From the NCBI GenBank assembly GCA_001247695.2, contig LGRX02003719.1, positions 1 through 64,000 on the forward strand: a stretch of DNA of 64,000 bases, written 5' to 3'. Shown piece by piece: positions 42,626 through 53,737 of this stretch. A program made the translations under genes and the position numbers. The notes under the pieces were generated by a model, which was not told where the DNA came from, made no database searches, and saw only the letters and a list, made by a program, of their open reading frames with translations. The stretch comes from Cymbomonas tetramitiformis. Its lineage: Eukaryota; Chlorophyta; Pyramimonadophyceae; Pyramimonadales; Pyramimonadaceae. Positions within the stretch are counted from its first letter, which is position 1. The number at the start of each line of letters is the position of its first letter.

Positions 42626-45600
42626 TTAGCCTTCATAGGCAGCTATAATGTCTGCTGCATTGGTCAGCTCTGTGGCTTTGACCCAGGTGTCATGCTCAGG
42701 ACCGTAGCCTGCATATCGTACTAAATAGTATTTGACACCTCTAGTGAACTTATCCGAGAGTATATGTGATATCTCAAATAGTGGTTGCCCTTCTTCGGTG
42801 ATCATCTGTGGCAGAGGCAAAGGTGCTTGAATCGAGTCATTGTACAGCTCTAATCTGGAAACAGGCTGTACCGGATGAATACGGATATCAAGATTTCCGA
42901 AATCTAACTCGTATGCACGTCCATGGCTAAGCACTTTGGAAATAGTGAACGGCCCAATATATGGCTGCTTAAAGTGTCTGCCTGCCTCTGTCAAACCAGT
43001 CCATTGAATAAACTCGGTCCGTAAAAGAACTTTCTGCCCGACTGCGAACTGCTTAGGCATGTGAGTCTTATTGAATCTGGCTTGGCTAATTTCTGCTGCT
43101 CGGAAAATGTTGTCTACCGCGTTGGCATGAACAGCCGAGTACTGGTCAAAATGATCTCGAATAGCTTCTTGTATTGGAACAGGAGCTTCTGGCGGAATAG
43201 TAATAACCAGATCATGAGGCGAGAGTGGTTGCGCCATCGAGTCGAGATAAAATGGTGAATAACCAGTTGATGCAGAAACGGTATTGTTAATTGCAAACTC
43301 CACCAGAGGCAACTTGTCCTCCCACGAATTGGCTGAAGTATCATTGCAACAACACCTGAAAATGAAAATGCTACTAATCAGTTTGTAAACCAGAGGATGG
43401 TGAAATCAAATCATGAATCAACAATCTGAAATTTACCTGAGGATATCCTCAATGAAGGCATGGCTTCTCTCATTGGCAGCATTCGACTGTGGATGGTGTG
43501 ACGATGTCATGGGCAATCTCGTACCAGTAGATTTCCACAGTGTTTGCCAGAATGTAGAGGTGAATCTGGTGTCTCGATCTGAGATGATGTTCCTCGGAAG
43601 ACCATGGAGCTTGAAGATATGCTGCATATATATAGAAGCAGTATGCTGAGCTGTCCAGGTCATGCTGAAGGGAATGAGATGACAACGATGAGAGAATTGG
43701 CACATTACCACAAATATACTGTCGTGCCCATTAGTGGTGATAGGCAGATCAGTGATCCAATCAAGAGATACATCAAGCCATTTTGTCTTAGGCACAGAAT
43801 ATCGTATGTGTGCCTGACCATAAGGCTTGTGTCGCCTCGTTTTCTGGCGCTGACAAACGGGGCACTCCCGAATGTACTTGATGGCTGCCGTTGTCATTCC
43901 TGGCCAATAATACCGGCTACGCAGAAGATGAAGCATGCGATTTTTGCCTACATGACCAGAAATAGTGGCTGAGTGGCACTCATGAAGAAGAATGTGGCGA
44001 AGTTGTGTGATCTCACCGTCATCTGTGGGGACTTTAGCTGTTGGTGGAATGTACAGCTGTCTGCCATATATGGTCTTACGATAGATCAACCCCTGAATGA
44101 GCTCGAAGCTGTAGCTGCTGACTGACTGTGATGAAGTCGATGATGTCAGCTTAGCCAAAATAGTCTGTGCAAATGTGTCACGATCATATTCGGATATAAT
44201 GATGTCGTGTAGCTGATGAGCTGATGAAGAAGATATAAGAGCAATGAATGTAGGATCTGCGGATGGAATGACTTCACTGATGTCCATGTGTTGAAGACAA
44301 TCAGTAAGTTCAAAAAGTGTAGAGATACGCGTGAGTGCGTCTGCAACCTTATTCTTCTCGCCAGCAATGTGCTCTATACGGAAGTTGTACTCAGAGAGCT
44401 CATCCAACCACCGTGCCTGTTTGGGGCTCAGTGTGGATTTGGTCTGGAAATAAACCAGTGGCTGATGATCTGAGCGTACAATAGTCTCAGGAGCTCCCAA
44501 CAAGATGTGGCGAAAGAATCGGAAGCCTTCCACAATGGCAAATAGCTCGATCTCAGGAATAGGCCAACGTCTCTGTGTATCGGATAGAGTGACGCTGTGA
44601 TAGCCACATGGCTTCATACCTTTTCCTTGATCCTGGAGTAATACTTGGCCAACGTGTGTGCCTGATCCATCGACCTCCAAAATAGATGGCAGTTTCTGAT
44701 CTGGAAGTTGTAATACTGGAGCGTTACAGATGGCACTTTTGAGGTTATCAAATGCCTGCTGCTGCTCAGTTTCCCAGACAAACTCTGCATTATCTTTAAG
44801 GAGACGATTGAGAGGTTCGGCAACTTTGGAGAACTTTGGTATGAATCTCCTAAATTGACCAACCATGCCCAAGAATGACCGAAGGGATGACTTGCCATCT
44901 TTAGCCATACGGCGTAGAGGCTGCTTTCCAACGGTAGGACCATAAGACACTGGAGGCTGAATTGCCATGACTGCTCTGATCCTGTCTTCGATGATGGATA
45001 GGCCTGCTTCAGATATGTGATGTCCGATAAAATCTATAGATTTGACGAACAACTCCACCTTGGAAGGCCTGATGAAGAACTGGTGATCTCTGCAACGCTG
45101 GAGGAACTGTCGAACATGCTTCACATGACTGTCAAAATCTGGACTGTATACAATAGTGTCGTCCATGAATATGACAAGGAACTGGTCGATGAAATCAAAG
45201 AATGCCCGATTTCCTACACGAAGTGCTGTTGCAGGAGCATTGGTCAATCCGAAAGGCATAACTGTCCATTCATAAGAACCGTATCTGGTGCGAATAGCAG
45301 TTTTATGTATATCATCCGGATGAATGGGGATTTGGTGAAAGAACTGGTTGAAATCAAATCTACTGAACCATCTTGATCCCTTCAGCTGCTCTAGTAGGGT
45401 GTCATGTGGTGGTAGTGGATACGTGTCCTTGATGGTGATGTTATTCAGGGCACGATAATCACAACACATCCTCCACTTTCCCCCTGGCTTAGGAGCGAAA
45501 ATGATTGGGCATCCATATGGCGATGATGATGGACGAAGGATACCCAACTCGACATATTTGATGATTTGCCGTTTGAGTTCCTCCATCATGGGTGCTGGAA

Positions 45601-45667
45601 TGGTGCGTACTGGCTGTGAAGGAGGCTTATGTCCAGGTTCGATGTCCACTATGATATCCACCTTCAA
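42626..45667 (-). CDS. Gypsy pol: reverse transcriptase, RNase H, integrase with intron, chromodomain
   Basis: Exon 1 (43437-45667) holds the RT (CDYRALNNITIKDTYPLP, FSRFDFNQFFHQI, MPFGLTNAPA, and FMDD in place of the usual YxDD). RNase H follows (LEVDGSGTHVGQVL), then the integrase zinc domain (LLHECHSATISGH..., CPVCQRQK) and the catalytic core (WITDLPIT, ISDRDTRFTS, NAANERSHAFIED). An 81-nt GT-AG intron (43356-43436) interrupts it. Exon 2 (42626-43355) resumes with WEDKLPLVEFAINN and ends with a chromodomain (KYYLVRYAGYG, DTWVKATEL). Without splicing an in-frame TAA truncates the integrase. The first codon shown is not a true start; upstream lies the protease in another frame (one-base shift near 45660). 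Confidence 0.82.
43356..43436 (-). other. 81-nt spliceosomal-type intron within the integrase
   Basis: On the minus strand the donor is GTAAATTT and the acceptor is ATTTTCAG after a pyrimidine-rich stretch. Joining restores CTC-AGG-TGT, giving the continuous integrase frame. Retaining it gives TAA right after the donor. The length is divisible by three but the sequence is not open. Confidence 0.72.
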
Positions 45668-46322
45668 ACCGCTCTGGCCTATGACCAGCCGGAAGATCCT
45701 CTTGGAAAACGTCTGAAAAGTCTTCTCTCACTTGATCACGTGCTGCTGTGACCTCGGGGTCTTCCATTGGGGTGTCTGAGTCTGATGCTGCAAAGACCAA
45801 TTCACCATCGACCTCGGAGAGGAAAAAGAGATATGCTACGGCTTCTTCAGCCGAACCACTGGATCGAATGCGACGGAGATGTTTCCTCATAGTGGTGGCA
45901 CTGACCAATTCCATTTCAGGAAGGCCATCTGAGTCTGGAGTCTGCTCAACTCTGGACAATACTGTGCGAATACTGGAGCCTGATGAATGCTTCCTAGTGA
46001 TCGTCAGATTTTTGGTCTGAAAGTCAATATGTGGATTCCTCCTCTCCAACCAATCTTGACCCAGAATGACAGTGAATGGTTTCATGTCAATGATGTAGAG
46101 ATCTACTGAATCCTTATACTTGCCCAGCGTGAATGTAGCATTGGGAAGATAGGATGTACAGGGTAATTGGCTTCCTCCAGCCAACCCCACTGAGAATGAT
46201 GATGAATCTGATGGTGATATACCCAGCTGAGAAGCAAATTGTCTGTCGATGAAAGATGATGTGGCTCCTGGATCAACCAAAATGTGAGTATTCTGTCCAT
46301 GAACTTTCCCCTTGTACAGCAA
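45627..46322 (-). CDS. Gypsy protease region (frame-separated from pol)
   Basis: Retropepsin motif HILVDPGATSSFIDRQF (Asp retained; Pro at the usual Ser/Thr position) and VILGQDWLERRNP. It ends DVFQEDLPAGHRPERF, the usual lead-in to RT. The next residues are found only one base out of frame (VDIIVDIEPGH in the pol frame), so a +1 shift or single-base insertion separates protease and RT. At the 5' side an A8 run (46327-46334) marks another frame change. Confidence 0.7.
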   Translation of the reverse strand: MLYKGKVHGQNTHILVDPGATSSFIDRQFASQLGISPSDSSSFSVGLAGGSQLPCTSYLPNATFTLGKYKDSVDLYIIDMKPFTVILGQDWLERRNPHIDFQTKNLTITRKHSSGSSIRTVLSRVEQTPDSDGLPEMELVSATTMRKHLRRIRSSGSAEEAVAYLFFLSEVDGELVFAASDSDTPMEDPEVTAARDQVREDFSDVFQEDLPAGHRPERFEGGYHSGHRTWT

Positions 46323-46763
46323 CAGCTTTTTTTTGCGATTTCAGCTGTGCTGTCTGAGATTGCATCTGTGCGATGTTTTCTGTGGGATTATCCATTTGCT
46401 GAAACTGTAGTGTCAGTCTGGATAGGACTTCCTCTGAAATACTCTCTATCTGGCCACTTGCTTCAGTGGCATTTTCTGGCTGATCTACCCTCGGGGTGCT
46501 CTCATCACCGGTACTTGTGCAGTACCCGGAGAGTTTCCCTGAGCTGGAGCTGCTGGAACTGGAGCTGCTGGATCTGAAGTTGCAACTGCTGCATTGATAC
46601 TTTGCTGATTTTTTAGTTCCTTGACCAGGGTGTTGATTGTGTTAATGAGTTTGTTAGACCCATCTTTAGCACCCTGATTCTTCTGTGGCTGTCTCTGATT
46701 CTGAAAGGGATTCTGTGCTGGTGGCTTGCCTTTTATCTGCTTTCCATCATTGGTAGTGGTAGT

Positions 46764-47696
46764 TCAACAATCCTTCTCGATGTGACCAGGTCGATCACAA
46801 CGATGGCAAGTCTTATTCTGATTCTGTTTCTGTGATTGTCCTTTTCCTTTTCCTTTTCCCTTGCCTTTGCCACTTTTTCCTTTATTCCTATTCTGATTGG
46901 ACTTCTGACTGTCATTCTGTTTCCAATTCTGATTTTTGGATCTGTCATATGGCTTATTGCCACGTCCTCTGTCCTTATCCTTTTTGGCTGGCCCTCCAGA
47001 TGAATGTTCCTTCTGCCCTCGATAATGAAGAGTCTCTGATTGCTTCGAATGAACAACATAGTTCAAGTCGAGCAATATCTGTGTGGTTAGTGACCACGAC
47101 ATATTATTCCTTTCTGTCTCTGTCAGGAATCGTAAATGAAACTGTCTGCGAAGTTCCGGATCTACGCTGTTGACGAATCTGTCCTTTATCAACACATCTT
47201 CCAGTTCAACTGCTGCCAGTGCAGCCAGTGAAGTGAATGTGCGTAGATAATCTGAAAAAGTCTGGTTTTCCTGTTTCAGTGACATTAGGTGTTTTTTAGC
47301 CACTGATCTTTTATGGGGGTTACCAAACTGTCTGAGGAAAATCTCTCTGATTCCTGCAAATGTGGCATCTGGTTGATTTGCCACAACCTGGAAATAGTGT
47401 CGATCATTATTCTGTATGAGGGTCAGAAAAACTGTGATCAGGTCTTTATCTGGAACTCCTGGATACGTGAATTGGAAGTATCTATCCACGGTTTCCAACC
47501 AAACCTCTGCATCCATTCCTGATTTGTACTGATTTGGTGGTGCCATTTTCACTTTGGGAATCAAACTGGATGGAGCTGGTGCTGGTGCTGTATCTGGATC
47601 TGTGAAAATCATTGGAGGATTGTCTGCAGTATATTCTTCATCTGGTTCCTGAGGCTCGTTTTCAGGATCTCGATATCTGCTCATATCAGGCTTCAT
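46764..47696 (-). CDS. Gypsy gag with CCHC zinc knuckle
   Basis: 310 codons: an acidic N-terminus, a capsid-like helical core (AEVWLETVDRYFQFTYPG, TFAGIREIFLRQFGNPHKRS, LMSLKQENQTFSDYLRTF) of the retrotransposon gag family, a Lys-rich linker and the knuckle CHRCDRPGHIEKDC. A TGA follows immediately, but the same frame stays open for about 88 more codons, so the stop may be read through or be a new mutation. Gag packages the RNA into cytoplasmic particles. Confidence 0.8.
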   Translation of the reverse strand: MKPDMSRYRDPENEPQEPDEEYTADNPPMIFTDPDTAPAPAPSSLIPKVKMAPPNQYKSGMDAEVWLETVDRYFQFTYPGVPDKDLITVFLTLIQNNDRHYFQVVANQPDATFAGIREIFLRQFGNPHKRSVAKKHLMSLKQENQTFSDYLRTFTSLAALAAVELEDVLIKDRFVNSVDPELRRQFHLRFLTETERNNMSWSLTTQILLDLNYVVHSKQSETLHYRGQKEHSSGGPAKKDKDRGRGNKPYDRSKNQNWKQNDSQKSNQNRNKGKSGKGKGKGKGKGQSQKQNQNKTCHRCDRPGHIEKDC

Positions 47697-47872
47697 TCGA
47701 TATTGTCGAAGAACCCTATCTTGTCGTATCTGGTCTGGGTATTATCATAACCAGCGTGCCATTTCGGGATCTTGAAACGACTGTATGCATCATATGAGCC
47801 TAAGATGTCAAAGAACCATGTAGACGGATCTGCATTGATGGGTGGAATATCTGGATCTTCTGCTTCTGCCAT
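47693..47872 (-). CDS. Small upstream open frame overlapping the gag start by ATGA
   Basis: 59 codons beginning MAEAEDPDIPPINADPSTWF. Its TGA (47693-47695) overlaps the gag ATG (47694-47696) in an ATGA arrangement. It could be the true N-terminus of gag after a frameshift, or allow termination-reinitiation. Both are inferences. Confidence 0.45.
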   Translation of the reverse strand: MAEAEDPDIPPINADPSTWFFDILGSYDAYSRFKIPKWHAGYDNTQTRYDKIGFFDNIE

Positions 47873-50800
47873 CTAATAAAGACAAAACACAACACCAAAA
47901 TCTCTTCAACTAACTGAGTGTGTGAAGATATATATATATACCTATGTTATATATGGTATATCTGTATATTATGATGAGGTTATGCATGTACATATATCCA
48001 CCTTCTTCCCCCCTCAAGGAAGTGTGTGATACAGTGGCAGTTGTCAATTGCCAATACCTCATTCAGCATGCATTCCTTATAGGAATCAGCTGTTACAGTT
48101 TTAGGGTTGCAGCCCTACAGTCCTTGGGTTGTTGCCCTACAGTTTTAGGGTTGTCGCCCATAGTATTATCATGTCCATGATGATTTAGCATGATATAATA
48201 ATGCCAAAAAACGAAGTTTTTCGAAATAAAACTGGCATTTTTGGGCATATATAGTTACAGTGGCCCTGTTACTCAATACAGTGTTTAGGGTGTTACTTGA
48301 TATCAGTAACCCTAATACAGGTAAAAAATAAGCAGTATAACGTTTTTGCAAAGATTTTTAAGCAAAACTGCATTTAATACCCACATAAACGTAAAGTGTT
48401 TTTTAGGAGGTACGTTACACCCCTGTTACACACATTTAATTTTAGGGTTGTTACAGGGCGTTACACATGCTGCATAAATCAGGGATTGATATTTGATATA
48501 TAAACATTCATTTTATCAAAAAAAATCAATCCGAAATTTTCAAAATGTGTTTTACGTACAGCATTTTGAGCGATTTATTGCCATAGCAATAGCGTTACCC
48601 ATATATATTCAACACCTAATATTTTAGGGTGTCACACTGATATGACATGTGTCATTATGATTTTCTGATACCTTAATAGGTATAAAATCATAATCTTACA
48701 TAAAATGGGCACACATTTTTCATTTTGAAATTAAACGTGGAGCTTTTTCACCCATTTTATAGTTTTTTTTTTAGCTGTCTGAAATATTGTTGTGGTGACA
48801 TATTTCAGTGTAAATGTGAAATGTAAGTACAGAATCATTACAAGAAACTTCACTTTTGCATCTGACATTTTTTCATAGCAATTAAGTGAGTTGTGCTGTA
48901 TATCAACATTTACAGTTGACAGCATTCTGGGTTTTACTGATTTAAACCCATGCACAGCAAATGTACTTTTCTGGTTATGTATATATTAATCAACTTAAGT
49001 GGAAACAGCCACTTTAGCGATATTTCTCAACCTATGATTTGTTTGAGCATAGGTCTGTGCTCTTAAGATTTATCAAAGTGATATATCTCATTTGGAACAA
49101 ATCTGGACTTTGTTGGATACAATCACAGCAACTTCACACAACACATTTATGTGTGTGTGAATGTCCTTTACACTATTGTCAGAAATCATGTGAAAACTGA
49201 TCTGTGGTTGCATGCAAATTGAGCTGATCAATTCTGAATCAACTATCATAATGCAATGTACTTGTTGTAGTTGCTCCAGCTAATATGTGAGACGAATGGA
49301 CAATGCTCAGCAGTGACCAGCTGCTTATTTGAGCATTGTATAATGCCTTCGGGTCTGGAGATATTCTCCATCCAGCCCTTCAGCATGTAGTTTTATCCTG
49401 TTTACCTTAGCTATCGCCATCACTGACATCCAACACGCACATGTGTTTGTCGGATGGTATCTATATTATCATGCACATAGTTGACATTATAGTTGATCAT
49501 TTCACTTACTGAGTCAGTGAATGTCATTATACATAGTAATGTCAGTGGTGTGTGCATTGTATAGGTACTTGCTGATTTAGTACTTGTAAGTGTGTGTGTG
49601 AATTATTTACTATACACACTTGTATGTAGGTGACTTCTGGTATTACAATACACCAAGATGATTTATCATGCAGGATGATCTGTATACCATGTACTGAATA
49701 AATCTAGCATGATATATATATCAGCTTAGGGGTTATTGTAATCCTGTATACTCTCATTTACAATAATGAGTTGCTTGATTTATTTCACATGTAGTTCCGG
49801 TGAGCATTCCATTCAGTGATCCACCATAGAACGAACATGCTCATCCCAAATCCTTCGTCAGAGCATGTCGAGCTAATTATGGTGTTAAGATCACCTTCAG
49901 GCACCTTACACTTACATGGGTTCCAATATAGCTTACATGCACTGCAGTATGCTTTGTGCATTGTATAATGTATTGTGATGTGATGCCATGTGTCCCAGTT
50001 GTTAACGTGATCAAACTGGTATGTACATTACAGCTGGTATCGTGATCAAGCTGTATGAATAATGCATGCACAATCACAGTGATGCTCAGTATAATAATGT
50101 ACAGGTGGTGAAATGCACATCTGCTGCATGCACTCAGTATATACTCATGATAGTGTATACTACAAGTATGTGTGTGTGTGTGTGTTGCTGCAGGTATTAT
50201 TATCTCCACACACTCGACTTTTTGCACACACTATGATGTTGCTGCAGAGTATTCAATGATCTGTCATGTTGAGCGTGTGTGTGTGTGTAAGCTATTCACA
50301 CAGCATTTATGCAGTTCACACTCATGATTGTAGGTTGATATAATCTGACAGTGAATGAGCATCATCTTTTATGTGCAGATATTGTAACATGCTGCATTTA
50401 TGTATACCATCATCGCGCGTCATCTGTTATGATGCGTCTAGCAGGTGTATACATATACTGTCAAGCAAAATAATCATGCGCACGTCGACAAGTGATTTTT
50501 GCGACCATTTGAAATGATGATTTTTCGATGACGAGATCAGTATACGCATCAAAAACTGCAAACTGCGATTTATTGCGACTTTGATGAATCGCTGATGTGC
50601 GCGCTGTGAATAGCGATGATATCTCGTCGCAGAGATGTACGGCATGTGATACGAATGCCATTTTGTGTACGAAACATACACTGATGACGATTTGTGCATA
50701 TGCGCGTCAGTTTGTCGAATCTCGAACAATTTTGCGAATGATGTCAGCGCATATGTGCGATCGGCATGCTGTATGCACACCTTCTCGCGCTGTTATCTCT

Positions 50801-51015
50801 GACGGCGTGTATGTGAACAAATGCGATTGCGACGATGTCTCCTCGCGCACTGATTTCGCTGTTTATTCCGCAGCGGTCGATATTATGCGAGATATGTTGA
50901 TATATGTGCGACTGCAACGCCTGTTTGAAATATGCGATCCGCAACCTGCGCACACAAAATTCGATATCTCTACTACTGCACTCACACTTTATGCGTCCTC
51001 AGTTCGTCGCCTTGA
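47873..51015 (-). other. Long leader of the gypsy element
   Basis: About 3.1 kb between PBS and gag without long open frames. 48830-50060 matches 16655-18250. It contains (TG)n runs near 50170 and 50275. Confidence 0.6.
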
Positions 51016-51032
51016 CGAGTCGGAGAATACCA
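51016..51032 (-). other. Primer-binding site of the gypsy element
   Basis: Minus-strand TGGTATTCTCCGACTCG begins three bases after the 5' LTR. It predicts a primer tRNA ending CGGAGAATACCA. This is not the initiator-Met type PBS (TGGTATCAGAGC) after position 6. Confidence 0.72.
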
Positions 51033-51035
51033 TTA

Positions 51036-51633
51036 TGTCAGGGCTAGATAAGCGAGCCCTCAGTATATTGATATAAAGCGCTGTGTTATGGGACGGTAAC
51101 ACACGCGTAAGTAATGAGCGGAGATGAGTGCAGGCTTCTGTGAGAAGATCTGCTGAAGCACAACGCTTCCTCACTTTTATACCTACGGCACCCATCATCT
51201 TAGATGGTACCGCCATTGGGTTGTGAACCCGAGACGTAGGTTGAACGACCAGCATGGTAATAACGACTAGTTCGTTCATGCTGCACATGCGAGTTCCGCG
51301 CATGCTGGAAGCTAAAGATGGTTCTTGGTTTGTTTCCAAGATGTATCTTTGCTTTGCCATCTTCGAGTTCAATCATACGAACTCTCGATGACAGGGATGC
51401 CTGATGATATGACATAATCATCTGGCGACATGTACAGTCATCGTCGACCGTACTGACGACTGTCATAAATGTATGACGCGACTCGACCTGTACAGTCATG
51501 ATCGACCATACTGTCGGCTGTCATAAGAATATATGACACGACCGACTGTCATAATAATATATGACATGACATGACATGACAGGTATGACACGTATGACAC
51601 GTATGACATGTATGACACATATGTCATCGGTCA
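51036..51633 (-). repeat. 5' LTR of the gypsy element (outer end truncated)
   Basis: Near identical to 40967-41576 but stops at GTCATCGGTCA, lacking the last 11 bp (TAACCCTGACA). Confidence 0.85.
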
Positions 51634-51642
51634 AAAATTATG

Positions 51643-52380
51643 AAAGAAACTGCGGGCAAAGGCGTGCTTCGAGCACACGCATGGCAAAAAGGCATGGGTC
51701 AGGTGTCCAGACCCGAGCTGGCGCGTCGCCAACCATGAATTCCCACAACCTGTCATACAGGCCCGTCGGGGAATTCACCGCTGCCAACGCCCACATGGGT
51801 TGAATTCACACATACAAACACAATGAAAACTGAAGGAAAAACATTCGGCTGCAATGCTGCCAAAAGGTTGCAGTCAGGTGTTTGGACTCGAGCTGGCGCG
51901 CCGTAAGCCGTGAATTCCCACAACCTGTCACCCAGGTCCGTTCGGGGAATTCAACGTTGCCACAGCCTGCGCAGGTCGAATTCACAAAGGTAAACATCAT
52001 ACAAACTGCGGGAAAGACATGGGTTCGGCTACAACCTCGTCAAACGGCAAAAGTCAGGAGTCACGGCTCGAGTTAGCGCGGCTACGGTTGTGCATTCCCA
52101 AACGCCGGTCACATACGCCGGTTTGAGCATATTCGGCAAGCAAGCCCTGCGAGGTTCGAATTCGCAAAGCAAATGGTGCAAAATATGGTACAAAAAGGCC
52201 GGGCGCATCGCGCACACACGTGAATACCGCTGAGAGTGACTGTGACGGCTCGCCGTCGCGGGTGTGAATTTATGACAACCGCAGCTTCGGGCTATCTCGC
52301 CGCTAGGCACTCAACGGGGAAAATGCCGCTCTGTGGGAATTCACGAGCGTGTCCTGAATTCACGAACGTTTTCGGACAGC
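51643..52380 (+). repeat. About 180-bp tandem satellite with GAATTC
   Basis: Diverged units start near 51643, 51826, 52006 and 52186. Shared words are AAACTGCGGG, CTCGAGCTGGCGCG, GAATTCCCACAACCTGTCA and GGGGAATTCA. No coding frame. Confidence 0.7.
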
Positions 52381-53737
52381 TGCGGATCTCCACCGCTGCG
52401 GAACAGCGATACGCGTGTCTATTGCTGTGCTACGTACAACATGTCAGGCGGCAACGCGCTTCTGCCACGCCGGCTCGTAGATTCGCAAAACGGGCGCGGG
52501 TCTAACTTGCACTCGCAGACTGTAGATGGAAGCATGAAAAGCAGAAAGGCAAACGAGCAACGCAGGGGGCAATTCACAGATAAAACAAGCACAACGGCGC
52601 GACTTCGCGCATACATCAGAGTGGCGTGCCGGCACTCTGGGGATCCGAACCAGACTCTTACAAACTGCTAGTGACAAAGCTCTCATGTGGATTCGAAGTA
52701 TATGTATGCAAATATCACATTTAATACTAGGCCACAAGAGGCAAATATCACTATACCGCAGAATGGTTTTGAAAGGTTCGGATCTCACTTTTCGAAAGCA
52801 GAGCTAGCTAAGTACTCAAGCGAGCATAGTGAAAGTCCGTGAATGCCATTGTCGTTTCGGATGCCCTGTGACCATTGGTTCCCAGTGACAGCGGCGTTTG
52901 GTGTCAACGCGCGCTTGCGTTTGCCCTGTCATGCATTGCCGAGACGTCATGTGTGGTCGTGTCGTGATGTCACTTCGCGTGATAACGATGGAATCGCCGG
53001 AATGAGACTGGCCCCAGTCTCATTCCAGTCTCATTTTTTTGGGGTCATTTTTTTTGTGGAATTTACACACATTTGATGCACTTAAACAAAAAATAACATT
53101 GTCGAATGCAAATTTTGAGAAATTTGATGTTTTTTCGACGATTTAGTGTGTTTTTCTGCCACGCGAACTCAGAAAAATCACCAAAAATACGATTCTCGAC
53201 GAAAAATCCCCAAAACTTTTTCAAGTATGAATTTCCAATATACTTTACATATGCTTGATGCATAACAATAAGAACTCCTTGGAAAACAACGGATTTTTTC
53301 AATTTCGACCACCCTAAGATGGGGAAATATCATTACGGGGCCAGTCGTATGGGAAATAACCCTGGAAATTGGGTGGTAAACTATATTGCAGGAGTTTAAA
53401 GCACAGTTGTTACGTTATTTTGACGGGTTTGAACTTGGTTACAAGTCCACGATCGCAAGTTGCACACAGGAATAGTTGGATGCATAATTTTGGTGACCGT
53501 TTTGGTCATTTTACCCCTCAAACCCTGAAAACCCTGAGCGCTGGAACTGTCCATGTGAAGTTAAGCAACATAATCAAGAGTTACACGGCGCGTTGTCACC
53601 GTTTCGAGTTTGTATTTCCTTATATCATACAAAGAAACCGCTCTAGCGAGCTGGGATTGAAACAGTATACACATGGTAGGAAGATCTGTAAAAAGAAGGA
53701 CGCCATGTTCAGGGTAAACAAACTTGTAAAACAGATT
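52381..53737. other. No gene seen
   Basis: Mixed unique sequence. 53008-53346 has short inverted ends ACTGGCCCC / GGGGCCAGT that may delimit a small MITE, but only 9 bp match and no duplication is seen. Confidence 0.4.

Larger units (their letters stand above)
40967..51633 (-). mobile_element. Ty3/gypsy chromovirus-type LTR retrotransposon, nearly complete
   Basis: LTRs 40967-41576 and 51036-51633 are near identical. The element reads on the minus strand: 5' LTR right, PBS 51016-51032, long leader, gag 46764-47696, protease, RT/RNase H/integrase 43437-45667, integrase C-terminus with chromodomain 42626-43355, polypurine tract 41577-41589, 3' LTR left. The outer 11 bp of the right LTR are missing and no target-site duplication is seen, so the right end has been deleted or recombined. 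High LTR identity suggests recent insertion, although the gag-pro frame is broken. Confidence 0.85.

Noticed and set aside
45627..46322. Pro in the gypsy protease motif (DPGATSSF) as a dead active site
   Set aside because: The catalytic Asp is kept and Pro at this position occurs in some gypsy proteases, so it is not good evidence of inactivation.
53008..53346. MITE with ACTGGCCCC / GGGGCCAGT ends
   Set aside because: Only 9 bp of inverted match and no target duplication; too weak to call.
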